A stretch of DNA of 55,945 bases from Oscillospiraceae bacterium (GTDB lineage Bacteria; Bacillota; Clostridia; Oscillospirales; Ruminococcaceae), in NCBI GenBank assembly GCA_021769525.1, contig JAETSQ010000012.1, forward strand, positions 1 to 55,945, given 5' to 3'. A program made the translations under genes and the position numbers. Below are positions 43,080 through 52,123 of this stretch, piece after piece. The notes beneath the pieces are model-generated. The model did not search any database, was not told where the DNA came from, and saw nothing but the letters and a program-made list of their open reading frames with translations. Each line of letters starts with the position of its first letter. Positions within the stretch are counted from its first letter, which is position 1.

Positions 43080-43791
43080 AGGATTCCGGCTCGTCTACTT
43101 TCTGACCACAGCGGTTTTCCTCATATTTTCCACGGCCCTGCTGGCCCGTTCCGCGGAGCTGCGCCGGGGGAATGCGTTTTACCGCCGGACGGAGAAAATA
43201 TCCGAAGCCCCGGCCGGGGATACCGCCCTGACGGAAGCCCAACTGCTTTCCCGGCAGCTTGCCCGGTTTGCCGAAAAACACCCGGACACCGCCATCTGGC
43301 TCCGGCTGCCGGACACGCCGCTGGATCATCCCGTGATGCTGGGGGAGGACAATCAGTTTTATTTGGATCATCTGCCGGACGGCAGAAAAAATGCCCTGGG
43401 CAGCCTGTTCCTGGACTGCCGCACCGGCAAGGACAGCCAGCATCTTATCGTTTATGGCCATAACGGGCCGGGGGAGGCTATGTTCGGCTTCCTGAAGGAA
43501 TACGGATCGCAGGACTATTTTTTGGAGCACAGGACACTGACGGTGACCACCCCGGATTCCGTATACCTCTGCCCGATTTTTTCGGTGCGGTGGGTGGAGG
43601 CGGACAGCGATGCTTACCGGCTGGAATTTGAGGACGGGGACCTGGCGGATTACATGAAGCAGGCGGCAGAGGACTCCATCTACCGGATCGACGCCGATCT
43701 GGGGCAGGCCGAAAAGGTACTGACCCTATCCACCTGCAGCGGCCGGGGAAGCCGGCGCCTTATCGTACAGGCGATGATGGTGCAGGCGTAA
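43048..43791 (+). CDS. Class B-like sortase dedicated to the adhesin
   Basis: This 247-residue membrane-anchored transpeptidase has an N-terminal transmembrane helix (about 14-33). The catalytic residues are His138 in YGHNGPG, Cys230 in TLSTCSG, and an arginine at 236 or 237 in SRRLIV. The DNQFYLDH segment and general layout fit class B sortases. Its coding region starts inside the last 32 bases of the adhesin gene, so the two are made together. It presumably cleaves the adhesin at APQTG and links it to peptidoglycan or to a pilus-like polymer (inference). Confidence 0.92.
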   Translation: MRKSTSTSASKGFRLVYFLTTAVFLIFSTALLARSAELRRGNAFYRRTEKISEAPAGDTALTEAQLLSRQLARFAEKHPDTAIWLRLPDTPLDHPVMLGEDNQFYLDHLPDGRKNALGSLFLDCRTGKDSQHLIVYGHNGPGEAMFGFLKEYGSQDYFLEHRTLTVTTPDSVYLCPIFSVRWVEADSDAYRLEFEDGDLADYMKQAAEDSIYRIDADLGQAEKVLTLSTCSGRGSRRLIVQAMMVQA

Positions 43792-43890
43792 AATTCCCCA
43801 GCGCCTTCCGCCGCTTCTTCGGCCCATGCAGGAATATTTGCGGAAGCAAGCCCTATACTATGGGAAAAGGGGATGAAGGGGGCTTTTGCC

Positions 43891-44091
43891 GTGCTGGAAA
43901 AGCTGGCACTGCTGCTGGCCATTGCCGGCGGTATCAATTGGGGACTGGTGGGACTGCTCCAGGTGGATCTGGTGGACCTCTATCTGGGGGGAGCCGCCAC
44001 TGCTGCCGGCAGGGCCGCCTACATTCTGGCGGCCATGGGGGGTATCGGCTGCCTGCCGCTTTTGTTCCGGAACCCCAGGAACCGTGAATAG
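43891..44091 (+). CDS. DUF378 small membrane protein
   Basis: This 66-residue protein has two transmembrane helices and the family motif AIAGGINWGLVGL. The second helix is AYILAAMGGIGCLPLL. The GTG at 43891 is chosen because aagggggc lies eight bases upstream; the ATG at 43873 has its purine site too close. The function of the family (YuzA-like) is unknown. A terminator shared with the tRNA gene follows. Confidence 0.87.
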   Translation: MLEKLALLLAIAGGINWGLVGLLQVDLVDLYLGGAATAAGRAAYILAAMGGIGCLPLLFRNPRNRE

Positions 44092-44153
44092 CGGCCTCGC
44101 CGCCGGATGAAGGGCCCCAAAGCATGAATACACCCGCCGTCCGCCGAAGACAA

Positions 44154-44194
44154 AGCGCCGCACCAAACCGTATAAAACGGCTTGGTGCGGCGCT
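44154..44194. terminator. Bidirectional terminator
   Basis: Perfect 13-bp stem agcgccgcaccaa / ttggtgcggcgct. The loop contains a further short stem (ccgt/acgg). T-runs lie on both sides, so it ends the DUF378 gene (plus) and the tRNA (minus). Confidence 0.85.
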
Positions 44195-44198
44195 TTTC

Positions 44199-44273
44199 TG
44201 GCACCCCCGGCGAGAATCGAACTCACAACTAACCCTTAGGAGGGGTTTGTTATATCCATTTAACTACGGGGGC
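44199..44273 (-). tRNA. tRNA-Arg, anticodon CCT
   Basis: A 75-base cloverleaf on the minus strand. Acceptor GCCCCCG pairs with CGGGGGT (closing G-U), the anticodon arm AACCC-CTCCTAA-GGGTT gives anticodon CCT (reads AGG), and the T arm is GTGAG-TTCGATT-CTCGC. The 3' CCA is encoded. Confidence 0.96.
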
Positions 44274-44384
44274 GTTTGCATATATATTCGGCTCCATGCA
44301 AAAAGGAAGGGCCAAAACTGCCCATGAAAAATTCGCGGCATCACCGGGGCCGGCGGCCCGGCAATACGCTGTGAAAACTATCTT

Positions 44385-44413
44385 ATTCTATCACAGGGGA
44401 AGGTTTTTGTCAA
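44385..44413 (-). promoter_or_regulatory. Promoter of the tRNA-Arg gene
   Basis: On the minus strand, TTGACA, a 17-base spacer and TAGAAT. The expected start is about 105 bases upstream of the mature tRNA, so the primary transcript has a long 5' leader. Confidence 0.8.
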
Positions 44414-44518
44414 TGCGGCTGGCGGGGCGCGGACGCCCGCCGGTTGGCACCCTCTGCGCCCTTGGCCGTAAGAGGGGGCGCGCCATGCCTGTCTCCAGAA
44501 AGGGCCGCTGTAAACAAA

Positions 44519-44551
44519 AAGGCAGCCGGGTATCATTCCCCCGGCTGCCTT
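44519..44551 (-). terminator. Terminator of the V/A-type ATPase operon
   Basis: On the minus strand, aaggcagccggg / cccggctgcctt (12 bp) is followed by tttttg. It lies about 97 bases beyond the subunit D stop, after the T-rich repeat. Confidence 0.85.
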
Positions 44552-44580
44552 GTCCATAGCTTTGGTCGCTTTTCTTTTTG

Positions 44581-44614
44581 CTTCTTTTTCTTTTCCCGTG
44601 AAAAGAAAAAGAAG
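44581..44614. repeat. T-rich palindromic repeat after the ATPase operon
   Basis: Arms cttctttttcttttc / gaaaagaaaaagaag, perfect 15 bp, loop ccgt; flanked by tttttgctt and gtgggggctgggg as in other copies. Confidence 0.9.
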
Positions 44615-44648
44615 TGGGGGCTGGGGTGAAACCCCAGAATTGCCTTTT

Positions 44649-45332
44649 TCAGAACACCTCCGGTAGCTGCTCCGGTTCTTTCCGGGCGCCTTCCAGGGCC
44701 TTGGCGATCTCCTCCCGGTGGACCTTCTGGCGCTTGATGACCTTCTGGCGACTGAACTCCTCCCGGTCCTTTTCCTCCAGGGCGTCGGTGATGAACTTGC
44801 TGGAGAACTCAAAACCGGGGATGATGATGTTCTTAAGGGCGTTGGCCCGGCTCTGGGTCTTTTTGATGGCGCTGGCCAGGCGGTAGATGCTGTTTTCCAC
44901 CTCCGCCAGCCGGGCGGTCATCAGCTTCACCTTGTGGAAGCACAGGTAGGCCACGTCCAACTGGGAATTGGTGCCGTAGAGGCCGTAGGTCACCTCCGGA
45001 TCCTCCGGGGCGTCCAAGCGCACGGTGGGCAACTCCACCCCCATCACGCTGCGGTACTGGATGTCCAGGCCGTTTTCGATGGGGATGCCGTTTTCAATAT
45101 CCTCGATGACCCCCAGGGTGATGTTGGCCCGCTGCAAGGCCACGTAGGCCCTGGCGTAGGTGGAGCTGATCTGTCCCCGCAGCTTCTTGGCGCTGTCGAT
45201 CATGGTCATCAGCTCCCGGATGAGGATATTGCGCTTGCGGTCCAGCAGATCAAAGCCCATCCGGGCCAGCTGAAGGGACTTTTTGACACTCATCAGGTTC
45301 CCCTTGGTGGGGGAGATGTTTTCCGCCCTCAT
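44649..45332 (-). CDS. ntpD: V/A-type ATPase subunit D (central stalk)
   Basis: This 227-residue protein is the rotating central-stalk subunit D. It is mostly two long helices, starting ISPTKGNLMSVKKSLQLARMGFDLLDRKRNILIRELM and closing AVENSIYRLASAIKKTQSRANALKNIIIPGFE-type sequence. It couples ATP turnover in the A3B3 head to ring rotation. It is the last gene of the operon, 12 bases after subunit B. Confidence 0.96.
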   Translation of the reverse strand: MRAENISPTKGNLMSVKKSLQLARMGFDLLDRKRNILIRELMTMIDSAKKLRGQISSTYARAYVALQRANITLGVIEDIENGIPIENGLDIQYRSVMGVELPTVRLDAPEDPEVTYGLYGTNSQLDVAYLCFHKVKLMTARLAEVENSIYRLASAIKKTQSRANALKNIIIPGFEFSSKFITDALEEKDREEFSRQKVIKRQKVHREEIAKALEGARKEPEQLPEVF

Positions 45333-45344
45333 CCCGCGTCCTCC

Positions 45345-46754
45345 TTATCCCTTGAACATTTTGGCCTTTTCCGGGTCGTAGTGCTTTTCCAGCATCTCCT
45401 TATCCACCCGGTCCAGTTCCTCCATGGGCAGCATGGAAAGGAGGCTCCAGCCCAGGTCCAGGGTCTGGTCGATGGTGCGGCTCTCGTCCTCCCCCTGGCC
45501 CAGGAAGTGGGACTCGAACTTCTGGCCGAACCGCAGGTACTCCTTATCGATGGGGGAAAGCTCCTCCTCGCCGATGACCGACGCCAGGCTCCGGGCGTCC
45601 TGCACCTTGGCGTAGCAGGCAAAGAGCTGGTTCGCCACGGCGCTGTGGTCCTCCCTGGTGTACCCCTCGCCGATGCCGTCCTTCATCAGACGGGAAAGGC
45701 TGGGGAGCACCGAGACCGGGGGATAGATGCCCATGAGGTCCAGGCTGCGGTCCAGGACGATCTGCCCTTCGGTGATATATCCGGTGAGATCCGGCACCGG
45801 GTGGGTGATGTCGTCGTTGGGCATGGTGAGGATGGGGATCTGGGTCACCGAACCGCTGTGTCCGTTGATGATCCCGGCCCGCTCGTAGAGGGAAGCCAGG
45901 TCGGAATAGAGGTAGCCGGGGTAGCCCTTACGGCCGGGGATCTCCCCCTTGGAGGAAGAGAACTCCCGGAGGGCCTCGGCGTAGGAGGTCATGTCGGTGA
46001 GGATCACCAGAACGTGCATATCCTGCTCGAAGGCCAGGTACTCCGCCACGGTGAGGGCGCACCGGGGGGTGAGTATCCTTTCGATGATGGGGTCGTTACT
46101 GAGGTTCAGGAACATGACCACGTTCTTCATGACCCCGTTCTTTTCGAAGGAGGCGCGGAAGTGGTCCGCCACATCGTTTTTGACGCCCATGGCGGCGAAG
46201 ACCACGCAGAACTTGGAATCCGGGTCCTCCTTGCCGTCCTTGGTGATCTGGGCCTGGCTGACGATCTGGATGGCCAGCTTGTTGTGGTCCATGCCGGAGC
46301 CGGAGAAGATGGGCAGCTTCTGGCCCCGGATGAGGGTCATCAGGGCATCGATGGAGGAGATGCCGGTGTGGATGTAGTTGCGGGGGTAGGTGCGGGAAAC
46401 GGGGTTGATGGGCTGGCCGTTGATGTCCCGGTGGACCTCGGCGAAGACCTCCCCCAGCCCGTCGATGGGCTTGCCGCTGCCGCTGAAGACCCGGCCCAGC
46501 ACCTCCGGGGAGAGGGCCATCTCCATGGGGTGGCCCAGGAGGCGGGTGCGGGTGTTGGTGAGGGAGAGGCCGGTGGTGCCCTCAAAGACCTGGATCACCG
46601 CTTTGTCCCCCTCCAGGCTGACAATGCGCCCGTCCCGGATGGTGCCGTCCTCCAGCTCCAGGTGGACCATCTCCTCAAAGCTGGCGTCCTGGACATGGTC
46701 CAGCACCACCAGAGGGCCGTTGATCTCCTTCAGTCCTACAAACTGTACACTCAT
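45345..46754 (-). CDS. ntpB: V/A-type ATPase subunit B (regulatory/non-catalytic)
   Basis: This 469-residue protein is the non-catalytic B subunit of the A3B3 head. The N-terminal barrel ([18 protein letters not shown]) leads into a RecA-like domain. Its degenerate P-loop reads [18 protein letters not shown], with no GKT, as expected for [34 protein letters not shown] is the usual subunit B signature. It lies 19 bases after subunit A. Confidence 0.97.
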   Translation of the reverse strand: MSVQFVGLKEINGPLVVLDHVQDASFEEMVHLELEDGTIRDGRIVSLEGDKAVIQVFEGTTGLSLTNTRTRLLGHPMEMALSPEVLGRVFSGSGKPIDGLGEVFAEVHRDINGQPINPVSRTYPRNYIHTGISSIDALMTLIRGQKLPIFSGSGMDHNKLAIQIVSQAQITKDGKEDPDSKFCVVFAAMGVKNDVADHFRASFEKNGVMKNVVMFLNLSNDPIIERILTPRCALTVAEYLAFEQDMHVLVILTDMTSYAEALREFSSSKGEIPGRKGYPGYLYSDLASLYERAGIINGHSGSVTQIPILTMPNDDITHPVPDLTGYITEGQIVLDRSLDLMGIYPPVSVLPSLSRLMKDGIGEGYTREDHSAVANQLFACYAKVQDARSLASVIGEEELSPIDKEYLRFGQKFESHFLGQGEDESRTIDQTLDLGWSLLSMLPMEELDRVDKEMLEKHYDPEKAKMFKG

Positions 46755-46773
46755 TTTACCTGGCCCTCCTTTC

Positions 46774-48561
46774 CTATATTTCCGGCTGGGCAGCGCCCTG
46801 GCCCTCCGGGATATACACCTTGGCCAGGTTCAGCTCGATCTCCCGCCGGTACTCATCGAACATCTCCGGCTTGTCGTTGGGGATGTCGTACTTCATCTTG
46901 ATGAGCAGGTCAAAGAGCCCCGTCTCCAGGATGCTGCTGATGGGGGCGCCCCTGGATACCAGCTCCTTGGCTTTGTCGTAGAGGTAGAGGATGACGTCCA
47001 TCATCCGCAGCTGCTTTTCCATGGGGACGTAGGTATCGTCCTTGTGGTAGGCGTTCTGCTGGAGGAATCCCACCCGGATCACCCGGCAGGTCTCGATGAC
47101 CAGCTTCTGGTCATCCGGCAGCACATCGGAGCCGATGAGCTTTACGATCTCCATGAGCTTTTCTTCCTCGTGGAGGAGGCTCACCAGCCGCTGGCGCTTG
47201 CGGGTGAAGGTGGGGTCCACATTCTCCTTGTACCACAGGCGCAGCTCGTCCATGTACTCGCTGTAGCTGTTGATCCAGTTGATGGCAGGGTAGTGCCGGG
47301 CGTAGGCCAGGGATTTATCCAGGGCCCAGAAGCAGCGGACGAACCGCTTGGTGTTCTGGGTCACCGGCTCGGAGAAGTCGGAGCCCTGGGGGCTGACGGC
47401 GCCGATGATGGTCACCGAACCCTCCGCCCCGCAGAGGGTGTCCATATATCCCGCCCGCTCGTAGAAGCCGGAAAGGCGGCTGGGCAGGTAGGCGGGGAAG
47501 CCCTCCTCGGCGGGCATCTCCTCCAGGCGGCCGGAGATCTCCCGCAGGGCCTCCGCCCAGCGGCTGGTGGAATCCGCCATGATGGCCACGTGGTAGCCCA
47601 TATCCCGGTAGTACTCCGCCAGGGTGATGCCGGTGTAGATGGAGGCTTCGCGGGCCGCCACGGGCATATTGGAGGTGTTGGCGATGAGCACCGTCCGGTC
47701 GGTGAGGGCCTTGCCGGACTTGGGGTCCACCAGGCTGCTGAACTCCTCCAGCACCTGGGTCATCTCGTTGCCCCGCTCGCCGCAGCCGATGTAGACGATG
47801 ATGTCCGCGTCGCACCACTTGGCCAGCTGGTGCTGGGTCATAGTCTTGCCGGTGCCGAAGCCGCCGGGCACCGCGGCGGTGCCGCCCTTGGCGATGGGGA
47901 AGAGGGTATCGATGACCCGCTGCCCGGTGACCAGGGGCCGGGTAATGGGCATCCGGTCCGCCACCGGCCGGGGGGTGCGGATGGGCCACTTCTGGGTGAG
48001 GGTGAGGGTGTGCTCCTTCCCCTCCCCGTCGGTGAGCTTCACCAGGGGGGCATCGATGTTGTAGGAGCCGTCCGGGGCGCACCAGGTGACGGTGCCGGAA
48101 AGCTCCGGATGGACCAGGGCCTTATGGGTGATGAGGCTGGTCTCCGGGCAGGAGGCAAAGACCTGGCCGCCCTTTACGGTATCCCCCGGCTTCACCGCCA
48201 GGGTCACCTCCCATTTCTTTTCCCGGTCCAGGGCGGAGATGTCCCCGCCCTCGGAGATAAAGGCGCCGGAGAGGGCTTCCATCTCCTGCAGGGGGCGCTG
48301 GATGCCGTCGAAGATATTGGAGAGGATGCCGGGGGCCAGGGTGGCGCAGATGGGGGAGCCGGTGGGCTCCACCGGTTCTCCGGGGCGCAGCCCGGTGGTG
48401 CTCTCGTACACCTGGATGGTGGTGATGCTGTCGCTGATGGAGATGACCTCTCCCACCAGGCGCTTTTTGCCCACCAGGACCATCTCCTGCATGGAGAAAT
48501 CCTTGGAGTCCCGCACCGTCACCACCGGTCCGTTGATGGAATAGATAATGTTGTGATTCAT
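46774..48561 (-). CDS. ntpA: V/A-type ATPase catalytic subunit A
   Basis: This 595-residue catalytic subunit has the Walker A motif [12 protein letters not shown] near residue 233, followed by [15 protein letters not shown] with the catalytic Glu. It has the subunit A-specific inserted domain (about 115-185) and [31 protein letters not shown]. It binds and hydrolyses or makes ATP at the A-B interface. Subunit E lies 70 bases upstream in the same operon. Confidence 0.97.
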   Translation of the reverse strand: MNHNIIYSINGPVVTVRDSKDFSMQEMVLVGKKRLVGEVISISDSITTIQVYESTTGLRPGEPVEPTGSPICATLAPGILSNIFDGIQRPLQEMEALSGAFISEGGDISALDREKKWEVTLAVKPGDTVKGGQVFASCPETSLITHKALVHPELSGTVTWCAPDGSYNIDAPLVKLTDGEGKEHTLTLTQKWPIRTPRPVADRMPITRPLVTGQRVIDTLFPIAKGGTAAVPGGFGTGKTMTQHQLAKWCDADIIVYIGCGERGNEMTQVLEEFSSLVDPKSGKALTDRTVLIANTSNMPVAAREASIYTGITLAEYYRDMGYHVAIMADSTSRWAEALREISGRLEEMPAEEGFPAYLPSRLSGFYERAGYMDTLCGAEGSVTIIGAVSPQGSDFSEPVTQNTKRFVRCFWALDKSLAYARHYPAINWINSYSEYMDELRLWYKENVDPTFTRKRQRLVSLLHEEEKLMEIVKLIGSDVLPDDQKLVIETCRVIRVGFLQQNAYHKDDTYVPMEKQLRMMDVILYLYDKAKELVSRGAPISSILETGLFDLLIKMKYDIPNDKPEMFDEYRREIELNLAKVYIPEGQGAAQPEI

Positions 48562-48631
48562 CTTTTCACCGCCATTTCCCCGCGCCAGCCGCTTTCTTCC
48601 GGCTGGGCGGTGTGGTAAGGTCCCTGCGCCT

Positions 48632-49228
48632 TTAGGTAATGGTCAGGCCGGAGTGGGAATAGAACCAGGGCTTCTGGTCCTCCAGGCGGCTGTCCAGGGT
48701 CTCGTCCATAAAGACGCCGGAGGACTGGTTCATCACCTTGATGCCGCCGATGTGGATGGCCTCATCCGCCAGGATGCGCACATTCTTGCCGAAGTGCTCC
48801 CCCAGCTTGGCCGCCAGGTGGTAGTCCTCCCGCCGGAGCATGACGATGGTGCCCTCCATGGGGCAGCGGACCCCCAGTTCTTTGGCGATCTCGGTCATCA
48901 GGTCGTTATAGGCCGGGGTCTTGGTGAAGTCCAGCAGGCGGCGCTTCACCTGCTCGAACACCGAGCGGGTGATCTCCTCCCGGCGCAGCAGCAGGTCCTG
49001 GCGCTCCTTGCTCTCCTTCTGGGAGACGCTGCGGGTAGCCGAGGTGTGGATCTCCGCCACCTCGTCCTGGATGCGGCTGTACAGCTCCTGGAGGACTTCG
49101 GCCTCCGCCTTCTTCATGGCGGATTCCTTATATTCCTTGGCTTGGTCCAGGAGCTTTTGGGCCTCTGCCCCCGCCTGGTCCATCACCGATCTCTGGATCA
49201 TCGCAAAGCGTTCTTCAATGCTTGCCAC
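48632..49228 (-). CDS. ntpE: V/A-type ATPase subunit E (peripheral stalk)
   Basis: This 198-residue protein is the peripheral-stalk E subunit. A long Glu/Lys/Ala-rich helix occupies the first 85 residues (LDQAKEYKESAMKKAEAEVLQELYSRIQDEV). A globular C-terminal domain follows, with IGGIKVMNQSSGVFMDETLDSRLED. It starts at GTG 49228. It pairs with the small coiled-coil subunit encoded at the start of the operon. Confidence 0.93.
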   Translation of the reverse strand: MASIEERFAMIQRSVMDQAGAEAQKLLDQAKEYKESAMKKAEAEVLQELYSRIQDEVAEIHTSATRSVSQKESKERQDLLLRREEITRSVFEQVKRRLLDFTKTPAYNDLMTEIAKELGVRCPMEGTIVMLRREDYHLAAKLGEHFGKNVRILADEAIHIGGIKVMNQSSGVFMDETLDSRLEDQKPWFYSHSGLTIT

Positions 49229-49262
49229 TCTTGCTTACACCCTCTTTCTCTGTGGGAGTGGG

Positions 49263-49571
49263 TCAGATGGAGATGCCCACCGCGTCCTTGACGTACCGGG
49301 TGATGGCATCGGAGAGCTGCCCCGCCCCGTGGCGGTCGGTGACCTCCACGATGAGGGGGCGCTTGCGGTTCAGCTTCAGGTCGTAGACAAGGTCCGGGCA
49401 GAGCCCGATGAGCCGGTTGGTCATGAGGACGACGCCCACCTCCGGGTCGTCCATCACCCGCAGCAGCTCCCGCTCCACTTCCTCCGCCTCGTGGACCACC
49501 ACGCCGTCGATGCCTGCCAGGCGCATTCCCATCTTGGTATCGATATTGTCGCTGAGGAGATAGAATTTCAT
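49263..49571 (-). CDS. ntpG: V/A-type ATPase subunit F
   Basis: This 102-residue subunit (F; NtpG in Enterococcus naming) binds the central stalk. Typical are MKFYLLSDNIDTKMGMRLAGIDG and VGVVLMTNRLIGLCPDLVYDLKLNRKRPLIVEV. It lies 34 bases upstream of subunit E. Confidence 0.93.
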   Translation of the reverse strand: MKFYLLSDNIDTKMGMRLAGIDGVVVHEAEEVERELLRVMDDPEVGVVLMTNRLIGLCPDLVYDLKLNRKRPLIVEVTDRHGAGQLSDAITRYVKDAVGISI

Positions 49572-49601
49572 CAGGTCGTCCTCCTCCCGCTTCGCCGCTT
49601 T

Positions 49602-50054
49602 TTACAGCTTGTTGATGATAAGGATGGAGATAAGCAGGCCGTAGAGGGCCACGCCTTCGCCCAGGGCCACGAAGATCAGGGCCTTACCGAAGGCCTTGGG
49701 ATCCTCGGAGAAGGCGCCGATGGCGGCGGGGGCGGCGGCGGCCACGGCGATACCGGCGCCGATGCAGGAGAAGCTGGTGACCAGGGCGGCGGCCAGATAG
49801 GCAAGGCCTGCGCCAACGGTCATGCCGGCCTCGGCGGCGGCAGCCACAGCGGCGGGCTCCGCCTCGGCCAGGGTGACAAAGCCGCCCATGGGCAGGATGA
49901 TCATCAGGGCCGCCACGCCGAAGAAGGCGCAGAGGTTGAAGATCACGGCGTGCTTGGCCTTCCGGCCGGTGGTGACCCCCTTATAGATGGGGACCAGGGG
50001 CATCATCAGCATCAGCACAGCGGCCAGGGGGAGCAGAAAGAATGTCGCGTTCAT
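49602..50054 (-). CDS. ntpK: V/A-type ATPase membrane ring subunit K (c-type)
   Basis: This 150-residue membrane-ring subunit ends in one c-type hairpin: LAYLAAALVTSFSCIGAGIAVAAA, a polar loop with SEDPKAFG, and a helix with the ion-binding Glu in VALGEGVALYG. The N-terminal half has two hydrophobic stretches (about 3-22 and 36-58) without the glycine pattern or an acidic residue. It therefore does not look like a duplicated c-hairpin as in Enterococcus NtpK. An Ala/Glu linker joins the halves. Whether H+ or Na+ is carried cannot be said by eye. Confidence 0.93.
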   Translation of the reverse strand: MNATFFLLPLAAVLMLMMPLVPIYKGVTTGRKAKHAVIFNLCAFFGVAALMIILPMGGFVTLAEAEPAAVAAAAEAGMTVGAGLAYLAAALVTSFSCIGAGIAVAAAAPAAIGAFSEDPKAFGKALIFVALGEGVALYGLLISILIINKL

Positions 50055-50112
50055 ATTCGGATACCTCCAAATTTATAGATTGGGTTTTATGACTATGGCC
50101 CGCGGCCACTTT

Positions 50113-52068
50113 TTACACAGTCTCCTGAACGGAATAGTCCACCTCGGCAGGGAGGAAGGGACGTCCCTCGCCGTCAAAGAAGCGGCTGAAGATCTCGTAG
50201 AACTCCAGGCGCAGCACCTGGATGCCCACGATGAGGCCCTCCATGGCGGCCACGAAGATATTGCCCACCACAACGATCACGATACCTCCCACGCTGCCGA
50301 CGCCGCCCACCATTCCGGCCAGGGTGAAGACCACCACCATCATGCCGGCGTGGACCAGCACAAAGGCCCCCACACGGAGGAAGGACATGGTATTGGTGAC
50401 AAAGCTCAGGAGCACCTCGAACATCTCAAAGAAGCTCTCCACCGCGAAGCCTCCCACCCCTTCGGGGAACAGTTCCTTTTCCCCGCGGATGAGGCGCCCC
50501 AGGGGCTCCTTGGCAAACATGAGGATGAGGGGCACCACAAAGAGGGGAACGATGTACAGGGGGGTGAAGACGTTGATCCCCAGCACCATGGTAGCCACCG
50601 CGGCAAAGAGCACCGCCAGGTAGAAGACCAGGCCGGCCAGGCCGTTGTTGGAGAAGAAGACCCGCTCCCAGTCCCTGCGGCGCAGCCCCAGGAGGATATT
50701 GAAGCCGATGGAAACGATGATGATGACGGCGCCCACACCCACCGCCGCCAGCAGCAGGAAGTTGGTGTAGTGCCCCTCCATCACCTGGATGAGGTGGGGG
50801 CGGCCGAAGATGGCCTGATGCACCGGGACCAGCAGCTCCTCAAAGCCAAAGACCGAACCGTAGAGGAAGCCGAAGACCATGGAGGAAAGGCCGACGCGGG
50901 ACATGATGCCGCCGATGGCCATGCCCTTCTTTTTGTAGAGGAACAGCCCCAGGAGGGAGACCATCAGCCCCTGGCCCAGGTCCCCGAACATGATGCCGAA
51001 CAGCAGGATATAGGTGAAGGCCACGTAGGGGGTGGGATCCAGGTCCTCGTAGGAGGGGAGGCCGTACATATCCACGAACATCTCAAAGGGCTTTACAAAG
51101 GCCAGGTTCTTGAGGCGCACCGGCACCGAAAGGCGGGGTTCCTCGTTGGGGTCCTTCAGGGAGACGGTCACCTTGTCCAGGTCCCGAAAATCGGCGGAGA
51201 AGCGTTCCTCCTCCTTGCGGGGGATGTGCCCCAGCACCACAAAGTCGCTCTTTACAAAAGCGGCCTTGTCCCGCAGCTCAAAGGCCTTGCCCAGCAGGCA
51301 GAGCTTGGCGTAGAGCTTTTGGGCGCGCTCCCGCTCCCCGGCGGCAACCCCGGCGATCTGCTCCTTGATCCTCTCCAGGACGCCCTCCTCCCGCCGGAGG
51401 TCCTTCTCGATGAATTCAATGGCCTGCTGGGGGGTCCCGTGGGCGTAGTCCGGCACCCGGATGCGCTCAAAGTAAAGGGACTGGAAGAGCCCGTCGATCT
51501 CCTGCATATCCGCCATGGCGCAGATGTAGAGGCACCAGGCGTAGCTGCCGTCGTTATCCGAGGAAAAGAGGATGAAGGGACGGTCGCTGTAGCTGCGGAG
51601 CTTCTGGTAGCTGTCCAGGGGCAGGCGGCCAAAGCGGAGCTTGATGTACTTGCAGGAGAAGAGGCTGTCAAAGTTCACCTCCAGCTTGGTGAGATGGCGC
51701 AGGCGCGCCAGGGCCTTCTTGTGGGAATCGATGAGCTGCTCGGAGCCTCTCTTCTTGGCCAGCAGCTTTTTCAGCTTGGCATCCAGCTCATCGATGTAGC
51801 CGGAGAACTCCTTGTTCTGGAGGTCCAGCCCCTCAAAGCTGGTATTGCCGAGATCTATGTCCGCTTCCTGGGCGATGGCACTGAGCTTCTTCCCCAGGCC
51901 GGCGTAGGGGTTTTCCTCCTTGAGGACCCCCAGCCCGGAGGCGTATTCGCTGAGGCTCCCGGCATTCTCCGGGTGGAACACCCCGGAATCCAGACAGCGC
52001 AGCAGCACCTCGTCCAGCTGTCCCCGCTCCCCGCGAATGGTCACCAGGGACATCTTTTCAATGGACAC
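50113..52068 (-). CDS. ntpI: V/A-type ATPase subunit I (a-type stator)
   Basis: This 651-residue membrane subunit forms the ion half-channels and holds the peripheral stalks. A cytoplasmic domain with coiled-coil segments covers residues 1-330. About eight transmembrane helices follow, from PYVAFTYILLFGIMFGDLGQGLMVSLLGL on. The conserved arginine region lies in TNTMSFLRVGAFVLVHAGM. The GTG at 52068 (MSIEKMSLVTIRG) was preferred over GTG 52080 because aaaggtgg lies eight bases upstream and the N-terminus then matches relatives. Confidence 0.94.
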   Translation of the reverse strand: MSIEKMSLVTIRGERGQLDEVLLRCLDSGVFHPENAGSLSEYASGLGVLKEENPYAGLGKKLSAIAQEADIDLGNTSFEGLDLQNKEFSGYIDELDAKLKKLLAKKRGSEQLIDSHKKALARLRHLTKLEVNFDSLFSCKYIKLRFGRLPLDSYQKLRSYSDRPFILFSSDNDGSYAWCLYICAMADMQEIDGLFQSLYFERIRVPDYAHGTPQQAIEFIEKDLRREEGVLERIKEQIAGVAAGERERAQKLYAKLCLLGKAFELRDKAAFVKSDFVVLGHIPRKEEERFSADFRDLDKVTVSLKDPNEEPRLSVPVRLKNLAFVKPFEMFVDMYGLPSYEDLDPTPYVAFTYILLFGIMFGDLGQGLMVSLLGLFLYKKKGMAIGGIMSRVGLSSMVFGFLYGSVFGFEELLVPVHQAIFGRPHLIQVMEGHYTNFLLLAAVGVGAVIIIVSIGFNILLGLRRRDWERVFFSNNGLAGLVFYLAVLFAAVATMVLGINVFTPLYIVPLFVVPLILMFAKEPLGRLIRGEKELFPEGVGGFAVESFFEMFEVLLSFVTNTMSFLRVGAFVLVHAGMMVVVFTLAGMVGGVGSVGGIVIVVVGNIFVAAMEGLIVGIQVLRLEFYEIFSRFFDGEGRPFLPAEVDYSVQETV

Positions 52069-52123
52069 AGACTTCACCACCTTTCTTTCGGATATGAATA
52101 GTTATGCTAACGGATGATTCTTG

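Larger units (their letters stand above)
44274..44648. other. Region upstream of the tRNA and downstream of the ATPase operon
   Basis: No gene is visible. It holds the tRNA promoter (44385-44413), the ATPase operon terminator (44519-44551) and a T-rich palindrome (44581-44614). Confidence 0.7.

Noticed and set aside
44199-44273. tRNA-Arg as an integration site for a mobile island
   Set aside because: No integrase and no duplicated tRNA end were found on either side.
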